This document shows, in pieces, positions 17,639 through 27,000 of a stretch of 39,923 nucleotides of DNA (position 1 is its first letter; each line of letters starts with the position of its first letter). This DNA is from Zelonia costaricensis. Lineage: Eukaryota > Euglenozoa > Kinetoplastea > Trypanosomatida > Trypanosomatidae. Both the position numbers and the translations under genes were made by a program. The stretch spans positions 1 through 39,923 of the forward strand of contig JASAOO010003314.1 in assembly GCA_030849075.1 (NCBI GenBank), read 5' to 3'. Under the pieces are notes generated by a model. That model ran no database searches. It was not told the DNA's origin and worked only from the letters and a program-made list of their open reading frames with translations.

Positions 17639-19077
17639 ACGTCCACGGTACGCGGAGGTGGGGGCGGGGGTGCGAGCGAGCGAGTGAGTGACCAGCGCGG
17701 CTGCTGCTCCAGTGCAACAGCCGAGGTGGAAAGGGTTCAACGTGTGAGGAAGGAGGGATGAGGGAGGTGGAAGGGGGGCGAGGCTCACAGCCTTCACTCC
17801 CTCTCTCTCGAACCCTTCGTCTCACGCGCGCACGCGATCCGCTGCATGGACTTCTTGGCCAGTCATTCGCACGACTTCGCCAAGCTCGTCTCCGGCTACG
17901 CCAACGGTGGTCACTTTTGCTTGGTTCCCCCCCTGCCTTCTTTGTGTGCGCGAGTGCGTGCGTGTGGGCTGATGTCGAGCGTCGCCACTTCTTATCCCCT
18001 GCCCTTCTTGTTTTCTGAACCTTGCCCTTGGATTGAGACGCAGTGTTCTGAGGGCGGGAGAGCGCCAGGACCCCTGCACCACTGCCTCTCCCCTCCCCCC
18101 TCACCGCCACCGCGCGAACGCGTGGGGAGGAGTGAGCAGTGCAGGGCGGGAGGGCGATGCAGGAGGCGGGGGGAGGGGGGGAGCAGCTCGTGCGGCGTCC
18201 CCACACCTCGTACTCGCAAGCATCTGTTTGTAGGCCCCGAGTGCCGCTCTGCCATGTCACAGGAGAGGGACGCTCCGCCGTTGCTGACGTCGCAGACAGC
18301 ACCACCCCACCACCCGCCTCAGGACCCCACGGGGCGGGGGAGGGAAAGAGAGAGTGCGGGGAGTTCACAGAAGCGCAGTACTGGAGAAGGCAGAGCGGCG
18401 TGCGACGCTTCAGCGCACGTTGGCGAGCACACGCACCCCCCGTCACACGCATACACGCGATCACATTCGTAGTTGTACCTCCAGTGACGCCTATCCACCA
18501 CCTCTTTCCCTCTCCCCCGCGCGAAACACGCATGAAAAGGGCTGTCGCGCTGGAGGAAGGGGATGGGGTGGTGGTGAGGCATCAACGGGAGAAGTGCGCG
18601 ACGTGGCATCGCGCGCACATCGCCGCGTGACCGTCTTTCTCCAGTCTCTCCTTGCTCTGTTTGCTTCGGTGTATTCGGCGCACGGCTCCGACTGCGGCGC
18701 CAGACGCGCACTTCCGCCTTCCTCAAAAGCTAAGGCGATGAAACCTTGTGTGAGTGCGCGCACGTGCACAGGTGCGGGTGTGTGCACGTCTTCCTGTATT
18801 TCACCTTTTTTCTTGTTTCTTCGAAGAAGGACGTGCTGCGACACCACTCGCGTCTCTCTGTCTCTGAGTGTGTGTGTGGGTTTAGGGTCCGTGCACCGCA
18901 CGCATGAACGTATGTCCGTCTCTGTGTGTGTGTGCTTGTGTGTGCTTGTCTGTCTCTGTGTGTGTACATACGTGCGCGTGTGTGTGTGTGTGTCACGGCC
19001 CTTTTCTCGTGGTCTCGGGGTGGAGCATGTCAGAGGCCTCTTCTTCGCTTCGTTTCCGTCCCCGCGCGCCTTCTACA

Positions 19078-19167
19078 TTCTCTCTCCCTCTGTCTCGCAT
19101 CACTTCACTTCTTCTCTTCCCTTTTGTTTTTTTGTTTTTTTTGTGTATGTGCGTGTGTGCTTGTGAG
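19078..19167 (+). promoter_or_regulatory. Orphan polypyrimidine tract with AG
   Basis: A pyrimidine/T-rich run at 19078-19141 is followed, after a TG-rich stretch, by the first AG at about 19166-19167. No supported CDS follows for 1.3 kb. Confidence 0.3.
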
Positions 19168-19843
19168 AGGAGAAGAGCGAATGCCTCGGCGTCTCTCTCC
19201 ACGTTGGGTGTGTGTTCTGGAAGCGCATGCGTGCCTGCGTGTTTGCATGTGCGCATGTTGTGCTTGTGCGTCTGTGCACCCCACCGCCGCGCTCGCGCTT
19301 CCGTCCCGCATCTCTCCCCCGCCGCATTTACGTCGTGGATACGGAAGTGGTCGCTGATGGGGGATGGCTGTGAGCGACTTGGCGGACGCACCTGTCCAAC
19401 TGCCCCTCATAGCTCCCGTGAAGAGGAGCTGTTGTGCGTGTGTGTCTGTGTGCCTGTGTTTGTGCGGGTACGCACATTCCTTGGCCGGAGTCGTGGCCAC
19501 GACCTCCTCGCCTCCCCGCTCGCCCCCACCCTTTTAGTGTTCGCCAGCGCCGTTCGCCTCTCTGTGTATTTCTTGCGCCCCTCCCCGCCGCACGCGCAGT
19601 GCTCGGGAAGTCCCTTCACGGCGGCCAAGGGGAGACAGGAGCACCCCAGCGAGCGATGACGGATGCGGGACGGCAGGCATCGCTGGCGAGGTGGTGGAAG
19701 GGGGGAGCGAGGACACTCTCATGCGCACACGCCATTTCTTTCCCGAACCTTCGCCAACATGAAAGTGAGCAGGTCAAGCGCGGATTGCTTAAGCGAACCT
19801 ACCAAAAAACAAACCAAAAACAAACAAGGATAATACGAGCATC

Positions 19844-19846
<3 letters not shown>

Positions 19847-19874
<28 letters not shown>
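19847..19874. repeat. CA dinucleotide microsatellite after A-rich tract
   Basis: A 28-base CA repeat preceded by an A-rich stretch (19799-19846). An A-rich end can mark a retroposed element, but no other element features are visible. Confidence 0.95.
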
Positions 19875-19877
<3 letters not shown>

Positions 19878-20330
19878 GCGGAAAGAAAAAGTGGGGAATG
19901 GCCGCCCACCCCCCAAAGGAAGCGCGCTCCGCGGCAAAGGCGCGAGTCTTGCTGCGTGCTTGTCCTTTCTTCTCCTCACCCAAACCTCTGTGCCCCCTTC
20001 AGCACAATCGTGTCGAGCGCGGAGATCGGAGAAGCGAGAGAGGGGGGGGGAGGCGAACGCCACCGACGCGGGAACACGACTTTAAGAGGTCAGCGGCCGG
20101 TGTGCAGTTTATGCAGCGAGTGCGGCACAGGTGTGAAGCCGTTGAGTTGCGGATAGGAGAGTGATGTGCGGCCCATCCGCTCAATCTCCCCGCTGCCGTC
20201 GCCAAACTGCGGCTCTCTTTCCCTACGCGGTGCCAGCGCCGTCCTGCTGGGAGGAGACAACGCGCGCTCTGCACTTCTCTTGCATCTCTGCGAGGGCGAG
20301 GCGTCCACCTTCGCTTATCTATCGCTTCAC

Positions 20331-20387
20331 CTCCACTGCTCTCTTCTGCTATCTTCTTCTGCGCTGATGTGTTTGTGCTTGTGTGAG
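20331..20387 (+). promoter_or_regulatory. Candidate trans-splice acceptor of MYST gene
   Basis: A pyrimidine-rich tract (20331-20360) is followed by a TG-rich stretch and AG at 20386-20387, about 117 nt before the ATG. The ATG at 20366 would be removed by splicing at this site. Confidence 0.45.
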
Positions 20388-20503
20388 TGTGTGTTTGTGT
20401 GTGTGTGTGTCTGAGGCATCACTTGTGTCGCCACCTCCACGCTACCCACTCAGAGACCCACACGTCGTAGCATCACCGAACCCTCCCGCTCCTGCGCCAC
20501 GTC

Positions 20504-22585
20504 ATGTCGCGCGGCACTGCTTGCCAGGAGGTGAGCTGCCTCGTGGCGCTTCCCACGCTCCTCTACCCATCGCTGCTGCACCGCAGGGCTGGGGCAACAG
20601 GCGGCGGCGCTGTGGCGTCCTCCAGCGCCGCACCCGGCAGCATCAGCGCGTCGGTCGCCACTGGTGGAAGTGCGCACGGCGTCCCACACGAGGTGGCTGT
20701 GCACGGTGCTCTTCTCGAGGTGCGGCTGCTCTGGCAGCCTCCGCCATCAGACAAGTCGAACACGGCCGGCACTACTCCATCTCCGTGCCCTTCTCCACCG
20801 CCACCGCCACCGCCGTCGACGCCGTCACCGTCTCCACCGCCGCCGCCGCAGCGCGCTGCGCGTAGCAGCCGCACCGTCTCTCCACAAGGCCACACTGCAG
20901 CACCTCGTCTGTACGCGTTTGTGCGGGTGAAGGACGCGGACCACCGCATGAGCGGCTGGTTCCCGCTGCATGACGTGTACGTGAGGCGCTCTGTGGCGCA
21001 GTCCAGCTTCGGTGATCTCGCAAGCGCCGCTGCGGAGTCGACGGCCGGTGCTCCTCTGCCGCTGCCACACGGTGTGGCGGACGACATGGTGCGTCTCTCA
21101 CACCTCCTGCACGCGCCGTGGCTGAGCCACGTGTACGCAGAGGTGACCCCTGGCATGGCGCGCACGCAGCGCGCACGTCGGCAGCTCGACTACCTCGAGG
21201 AGCGCCTCCTGCGGGACTGCCGCACGCCGACGACGGTGCGCTACTTCGTGTACCTCGACACGTACGTGTTCGCGCCGTGGTACTACGCCCCCTTTGGGCT
21301 TCTTCACAGCGCGTACGACCCGATGCTGCCATGCACGAGCGACGCCGACGCGGTGGCCGCCGAAGGCGTGCGTGCGGCCGTCCCGCTGGAGGCTCGCCCA
21401 CCGCCCCCGCAGCAGCCGTACATCCGCGATGCCTTTCTCTGCCCCTTCTCCCTGCGCATCTTCACCACGTGCGAGCAGCTGCACTACGAGACGCGGGCGT
21501 ACCGCGCCGTCCGCCTGCGTCCGCCCGGCGAGGAGATCTACAGCGATGCGCAGCGCGGCCTCTCCGTCTTCAAAATCAACGGCAGCCAGCACGTCACCTA
21601 CTGCCGCCACCTCTTTCTCGTCGGCAAGTCCTTCCTGGAGAACAAGCTGGCAGGCCACGACGTGCACAGCTACTACTTCTACGTTGTATGCCTGCACCAC
21701 CGGTACTTCCCCGACTACGTGGCCGACACCTCTGCCATGTACTTTGCCGGTTTCTTCACCTGGGAGAAGCACGTCAGCGAGTACAACCTCGCCTGCATCG
21801 CCACGCTGCCCTGCTTCGGGCGGCGGGCGAGTCGACCGGGCCCCGCCGCGCACGGCGGTGCCGACACCGCCGCCGCTGCCGCAGGTCCGCCTCAGGTGCT
21901 ACGCCACCTCGGCCAGTTCATGATCGCGCTGAGCTACGAGCTGGCCTACAGCCGCAAGCAGGTGGGCACGCCGGAGAAGCCGCTGTCCGATCTCGGGGCC
22001 CTCGCCTATCAAAACTACTGGCGCCGTGCCCTTGTGCGGTGGATGAAGGCGCGGCTCAACGCGCTGCGGTGGGCCGCCGCCGTGGACGTGGACGGCGCAC
22101 CCGAGTCGGCGGCGCCGGGCGACGCGGTGGTGGTCGTCGCGTTCTACGGCGGGGAGGACGGAGCGATGAACGGCTCGTCTCCAGCGTCAAGTCGGAAGCG
22201 CGCACGCGGCTCTGACGAGGGGGTCGGCGAAGAGAGCCACGCCGACGCCGACGCCGCCGCCACCGCGCCGCTGTCACTTACACGCGGTGGAGTCGCAGCT
22301 CCGTCGTCGCCCATGCGTGGCTCTGCAGCGCCCGGCAGCACTGCGGCGACGCAACAGACCACCATAAAGGAAATCGCAGCGGCCGTGCGACTGGAGGAGG
22401 CGGACGTGCTGACGACGCTGCTCGGCATGGGCGTGCTGCACCGCAGCAGCGAGGACCGCAGCACGCAGCTCCTCCTGCCCCAGCGCTACGTGGACTGGAT
22501 GTACGACGAACTGCTCCGGTGGGAGGGGAGCAGTGCCCATGCCGTGTTCCAGCCGGCGCTGCTCCGCTCGCGCGGTTCACGCTAA
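20504..22585 (+). CDS. HAT2: MYST-family histone acetyltransferase
   Basis: 693 residues. Residues about 65-165 look like a chromo-barrel/Tudor-like domain (LEVRLLW ... LYAFVRVKDADHRMSGWFPL) split by a Pro-rich loop at about 88-112. Residues about 225-560 are the MYST domain: FAPWYYAPFG, RPPGEEIYSD, SVFKINGSQHVTYCRHLFLV (autoacetylation-type Lys375), YFAGFFTWEKH, NLACIATLP (catalytic Cys431), SYELAYSRKQVGTPEKPLSD (general base Glu479) and YQNYW. The C-terminal IKEIAAAVRLEEADVLTTLL matches the usual MYST end. Oddities: the C2HC zinc finger keeps only Cys313, and an Ala/Gly-rich insert of about 25 residues interrupts the acetyl-CoA loop, where the usual R-G-Y-G reads R-H-L-G. The expected role is nuclear histone H4 acetylation. 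The symbol HAT2 rests on remembered proximity to topoisomerase II on Leishmania chromosome 28 and is tentative; MYST membership is firm. Confidence 0.85.
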   Translation: MSRGTACQEVSCLVALPTLLYPSLLHRRAGATGGGAVASSSAAPGSISASVATGGSAHGVPHEVAVHGALLEVRLLWQPPPSDKSNTAGTTPSPCPSPPPPPPPSTPSPSPPPPPQRAARSSRTVSPQGHTAAPRLYAFVRVKDADHRMSGWFPLHDVYVRRSVAQSSFGDLASAAAESTAGAPLPLPHGVADDMVRLSHLLHAPWLSHVYAEVTPGMARTQRARRQLDYLEERLLRDCRTPTTVRYFVYLDTYVFAPWYYAPFGLLHSAYDPMLPCTSDADAVAAEGVRAAVPLEARPPPPQQPYIRDAFLCPFSLRIFTTCEQLHYETRAYRAVRLRPPGEEIYSDAQRGLSVFKINGSQHVTYCRHLFLVGKSFLENKLAGHDVHSYYFYVVCLHHRYFPDYVADTSAMYFAGFFTWEKHVSEYNLACIATLPCFGRRASRPGPAAHGGADTAAAAAGPPQVLRHLGQFMIALSYELAYSRKQVGTPEKPLSDLGALAYQNYWRRALVRWMKARLNALRWAAAVDVDGAPESAAPGDAVVVVAFYGGEDGAMNGSSPASSRKRARGSDEGVGEESHADADAAATAPLSLTRGGVAAPSSPMRGSAAPGSTAATQQTTIKEIAAAVRLEEADVLTTLLGMGVLHRSSEDRSTQLLLPQRYVDWMYDELLRWEGSSAHAVFQPALLRSRGSR

Positions 22586-23162
22586 CACCGCCGTCTGTTT
22601 TAGGCGCCAAGGGGGCTTGGAAGGGTGGGGAGGGAATGGAGGCGGAGGAAGGGACAAGGAGAAGCTGGTCCACCATCCACTGAGCAGCTCGGCGCAGTGC
22701 GCCTCCGCCGTCAGCGTCACTCTCCGTCCCCCCCTCCCCCTCCCCCGCTCTGTCGCATAGAAGTCCCGCATCATGCAAGGGCACACCCCGCCGTGCCCAA
22801 CTCCGACACGACCACGCGTGCGCTGCCCAGGCGCGGGGAGCGCAGAGAGCACACACACACAAAAAAAAAGGAGAAGAAACTGAAGAGGCAGGCGAGGTCT
22901 ATCACCAGGCGAGCCATGCCGCAGGTGACGCCGACGCACCGCTGCAGGGCAGCAGTGAGTAGCGAACGGAGGAGCACGGAGGGCGCGTTACGTGACAAGA
23001 CGGCGCGCAGTCGACGATACTACGCAGTCCCTGCGCGCTTTGAGGCTCGCCAAAACAAAAAGAAAACACGTTTATGAGTTCCACATCAAGACTTCACATC
23101 ACCGCATCACGCTCCATGGATTGCTGCGCTTCTGCACCCTTCGCCACTCGTCTTCTTTCCCG

Positions 23163-23164
<2 letters not shown>

Positions 23165-23198
<34 letters not shown>
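23165..23198. repeat. CA dinucleotide microsatellite
   Basis: A 34-base CA repeat in the spacer upstream of topoisomerase II. Confidence 0.97.
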
Positions 23199-23201
<3 letters not shown>

Positions 23202-23970
23202 CGTGTGCACGGACAGCCCCGTCACGTCACGCACATAGTTCTGCTGACTCCCGCTCTTTTTCAAAGCCACGCACACGTGCACGCACAGCTTCAAGGCGTG
23301 CACGTTCATCTTTACCTTGACACACCTTTGTTCTAAACCTCCTTTTCTTCTCTATTGGGCGGCTCTCCGGAGTGTTACGAGGTGCCATTTCTGCTGCTCT
23401 CCCGTCTTGGGTTGCACTTGTCGCCGCCACACGCCTCGGCGGCTAGACAGCGGCGCGTCTGCATCGATCGCAGCAGCAGCAGCTTCACGACCTCCTTTTA
23501 AATTCTGAGCGGCGACGCTGGGGTGAGCGGTGCGTGTTGACCAAGTGTGCGCATCTCTTGTGGTCTCTCCCGTCCGCTGATCGCCCTGCCCGCCTTTCTT
23601 GCCCGCCGCCGCTGTGCGCGTTCTCAAGTAACCTCAGCGTGGACGCGGCTGGCCGGCTCCCCCTCTTCCAGATCTCTACAGACACAGTTCACATACACCT
23701 ACACCCATACAGACCCGCACCTACACCGAAACCTCCTTCCCCTCCCCCCCCCCGTCAGTTGTCTACAACCTCCCCATCCCCCGCACTGCGCTATCCAGCC
23801 TACTCATAGACCAGCACCCTCCTCTTCCCCCCCCCCGCATCGGTGGAGGCTGCGAGCTCAAGTAAAGCCGGCAAGGACAGGGCAGCTGCGCGCTTCGCAC
23901 GTGTGTGTGTGTGTGTGTGGACGGCGTCGTCTACCCCCCCCCCCCCCCCCGGGCGTCTCGCTGCGAACTC

Positions 23971-24028
23971 CCTTCCTGCCTCCTCCTCCTTCTCTCTTCC
24001 TTTTTTCCTTTCTTTGTTCACTGAACAG
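23971..24028 (+). promoter_or_regulatory. Candidate trans-splice acceptor of TOP2
   Basis: A long pure pyrimidine tract (about 23978-24019) is followed by GAACAG, with AG at 24027-24028. It gives a short leader of 26 nt before the ATG at 24055. Confidence 0.65.
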
Positions 24029-24054
24029 CGCCGGCGCGGCGCCACGCAGCAGCC

Positions 24055-27000
24055 ATGGGCAAGACCGTAGAACAGATTTACCAGAAGAAGACGCAGCATG
24101 AGCACATCCTGACGCGGCCGGACATGTACATCGGCACCATCGAGCCGGTGACCGATGACATCTGGGTCTACGACGACGCCGAGAACATTATGAAGCAGCG
24201 CAAGTGCACGTGGACGCCGGGGCTGTACAAGATCTTTGACGAGATCCTCGTCAACGCGGCGGACAACAAGGTGCGTGACCCGCTCGGGCAGACGGTCATT
24301 CGCGTCTGGATGACGGACGAGTACGTGCGTGTCTACAACAACGGTGAGGGCATTCCGATCCAGAAGCATCGCGAGCACGACCTGTGGGTGCCGGAGATGA
24401 TCTTCGGCCACCTGCTCACCTCCTCCAACTACAATGACGAGGAGGCGAAGGTGACGGGCGGGCGCAACGGCTTTGGCGCCAAGTTGACGAACGTCTTCTC
24501 GAGGCAGTTTGAGGTGGAAACGGTGCACAGCCGCTCGCGCAAGAAGTTCTACATGAAGTGGACGGGCAACATGCTGCAGCACGACGACCCCGTCATCGTG
24601 CCGTGCGACAGCGCCGACTACACCATGGTCACCTTCTATCCCGATTTCGCGCGGTTCAACGTGGACAAGTTTAGCGAGGACATGTTGCTCATGATGAAGC
24701 GCCGCGTCTACGACGTGGCGGGGTGCACGGACAAGACGCTCAAGTGCTTCCTCAACGACGAGCGCATCGCCTGCACCACGTTCCCCGAGTACGTCGACCT
24801 GTACCCCACCATGGGCGAGGAGAAGAAGGCGGCGAGCTACGCGCGGGTGAGTGACCGGTGGGAGCTGTGCGTCCGCGTGTCGAACATCGGCCCCCAGCAG
24901 GTCAGCTTCGTCAACTCCATCGCCACCACGCGTGGCGGGACACACGTGAAGTACATTATGGACCAGATCATCGCCAGGGTGGTGGATCAGGCCAAGAAGA
25001 AGAAGAAGACGGACGTGAAGCCGCACATGATCCGGCCGCACATTTTTCTGTTCGTCAACTGCCTCATCGAGAACCCCGGCTTCGACTCGCAGACGAAGGA
25101 GACGCTCAACACAGTCAAGAGCAAGTTCGGCAGCACCTGCGACCTGCCCAACAGCATTGTCGACTTCATCATGAACTCCGGCATCGTGGAGCGCTCGGTC
25201 GAGATGGCGAACAGCAAGATTGCGAAGGAGATGGCGTCCAAGATGCGGTCGTCGGACCGCAAGCAGATTATGGGCATCCCGAAGCTGGACGACGCCAACG
25301 AGGCGGGCGGCAAGCACAGCCACCGCTGCACCCTCATTCTCACCGAGGGCGACTCAGCCAAGACGCTCTGCACGGCCGGCCTCGCCGTCAAGGACCGTGA
25401 CTACTTCGGTGTGTTCCCGCTGCGCGGCAAGCCGCTCAACGTGCGCGAGGCCTCGCTGAAGAAGCTCGCGGCGTGCGAGGAGATCCAGAGCGTGATGAAG
25501 ATTATGGGCCTTGACCTGCGCCAGAAGTACGAGAACACAGACGGACTGCGCTACGGCCATCTCATGATCATGTCCGACCAGGATCACGACGGGTCGCACA
25601 TCAAGGGGCTGCTCATCAACTTCATTCACTGCTTCTGGCCGAACCTGCTCCGCGTGCCGGGCTTCCTGCAGCAGTTCATCACGCCCATCGTGAAGGCGCG
25701 GCCCAAGGGCCGTGGCGGCGCCGGCAAGGCCATCTCCTTCTTCTCGATGCCGGACTACTTCGAGTGGAAGCAGGCGATCGGTGACAACATCAGCAACTAC
25801 CACATCCGGTACTACAAGGGTCTGGGCACGTCCGGCGCCGAGGAGGGCCGCGAGTACTTCGAGAACATCGAGCGCCATCGGCTGGACTTTGTCGAGCAGG
25901 AGCAGGCGGAGGAGGACCGCATCGTCATGGCATTCGGCAAGGACCGCGTCGAGGACCGCAAGGAGTGGATCACGAACTTCAAGACAAACGTGAACGTGAA
26001 CGAGTCGATGGACTACAACATGCGGCAGGTGTCGTACCGCGACTTTGTGGACAAGGAGCTCATCCTCTTCTCGATTGCCGACTGCGAGCGCAGCATCCCA
26101 AGCGCGATCGACGGCTTCAAGCCTGGCCAGCGTAAAATTCTCTTCTCCTGCTTCAAGCGCAACCTCGTGAACTCCATCAAGGTCGTCCAGCTGGCCGGCT
26201 ACGTGTCCGAGCACTCGGCCTACCACCACGGCGAGCAGTCGCTCGTGCAGACCATCGTTGCCATGGCGCAGGACTTTGTGGGCAGCAACAACCTCCCCCT
26301 GCTGCGCAAGGACGGTCAGTTCGGTACGCGTCTGCAGGGCGGCAAGGACCACGCCGCGGGTCGATACATCTTCACGCGTCTCATGCAGCTCGCCCGCGCC
26401 GTCTTCCACCCCGCCGACGACTACGTGGTCGAGTACAAGGACGACGACGGCCTCTCCGTCGAGCCGTTCTTCTACATCCCGGTGATCCCGATGGCGCTGG
26501 TGAACGGCACCGCCGGCATCGGCACCGGCTTCAGCACGAACATCCCCAACTACAACCCGCTCGAGGTGATCGACAACTTGGAGCGGCTGATGCGTGGCGA
26601 GGACGTGGTGAAGATGCACCCGTGGTACTTTGGGTTCACCGGCACCATGGAGGAGAAGGAGCCCGGCAAGTTTGTGTCGCACGGCCGCTTCGAGATCCGC
26701 CCGGACGGGGTGGTGTCCATCACGGAGCTGCCCATCGGGGTGTGGACGCAGTCGTACAAGAAGTTCCTGGAGGACATGCGGGAGAAGGAGCTTGTTGTGC
26801 AGTACCGCGAGCACACAACGGACGTCACGGTCGACTTCGAGGTCTTCCTGCACCCGCAGGTGCTGGAGCAGTGGGTGGCGCAGAACGTGGTGGAGGAGCG
26901 GCTGCAGCTGCGCGAGTACGTGCACGCAACAAACATCATCGCCTTCAACAAGGAGGGCCAGATCACCAAGTACCTCGACGCGGAGTCGGTGCTGAAGGAG

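Larger units (their letters stand above)
17639..20503. other. Large spacer (2.9 kb) between PEX11 and MYST gene
   Basis: It contains long T/G-rich stretches (18904-19000, 19140-19290, 19435-19470), a pyrimidine tract at 19078-19140, an A-rich tract at 19799-19846 running into a CA repeat (19847-19874), and a TG repeat at 20391-20410. G-rich sequence at 18144-18181 could form a quadruplex. No full CDS is supported. A short coding-like island at 17846-17910 is described in the findings. Confidence 0.7.
22586..24054. other. Spacer between MYST and topoisomerase II genes
   Basis: CA repeats lie at 22850-22860 (followed by an A9 run) and 23165-23198, a TG repeat at 23901-23919, and a C17 run at 23934-23950. 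It is pyrimidine-rich towards the 3' end. No supported CDS. Confidence 0.75.

Noticed and set aside
25354..26925. 523-codon antisense frame
   Set aside because: It lies entirely within TOP2. Strong GC3 bias leaves long antisense frames open; the product is Val/Leu/His/Arg-rich with no recognisable motif.
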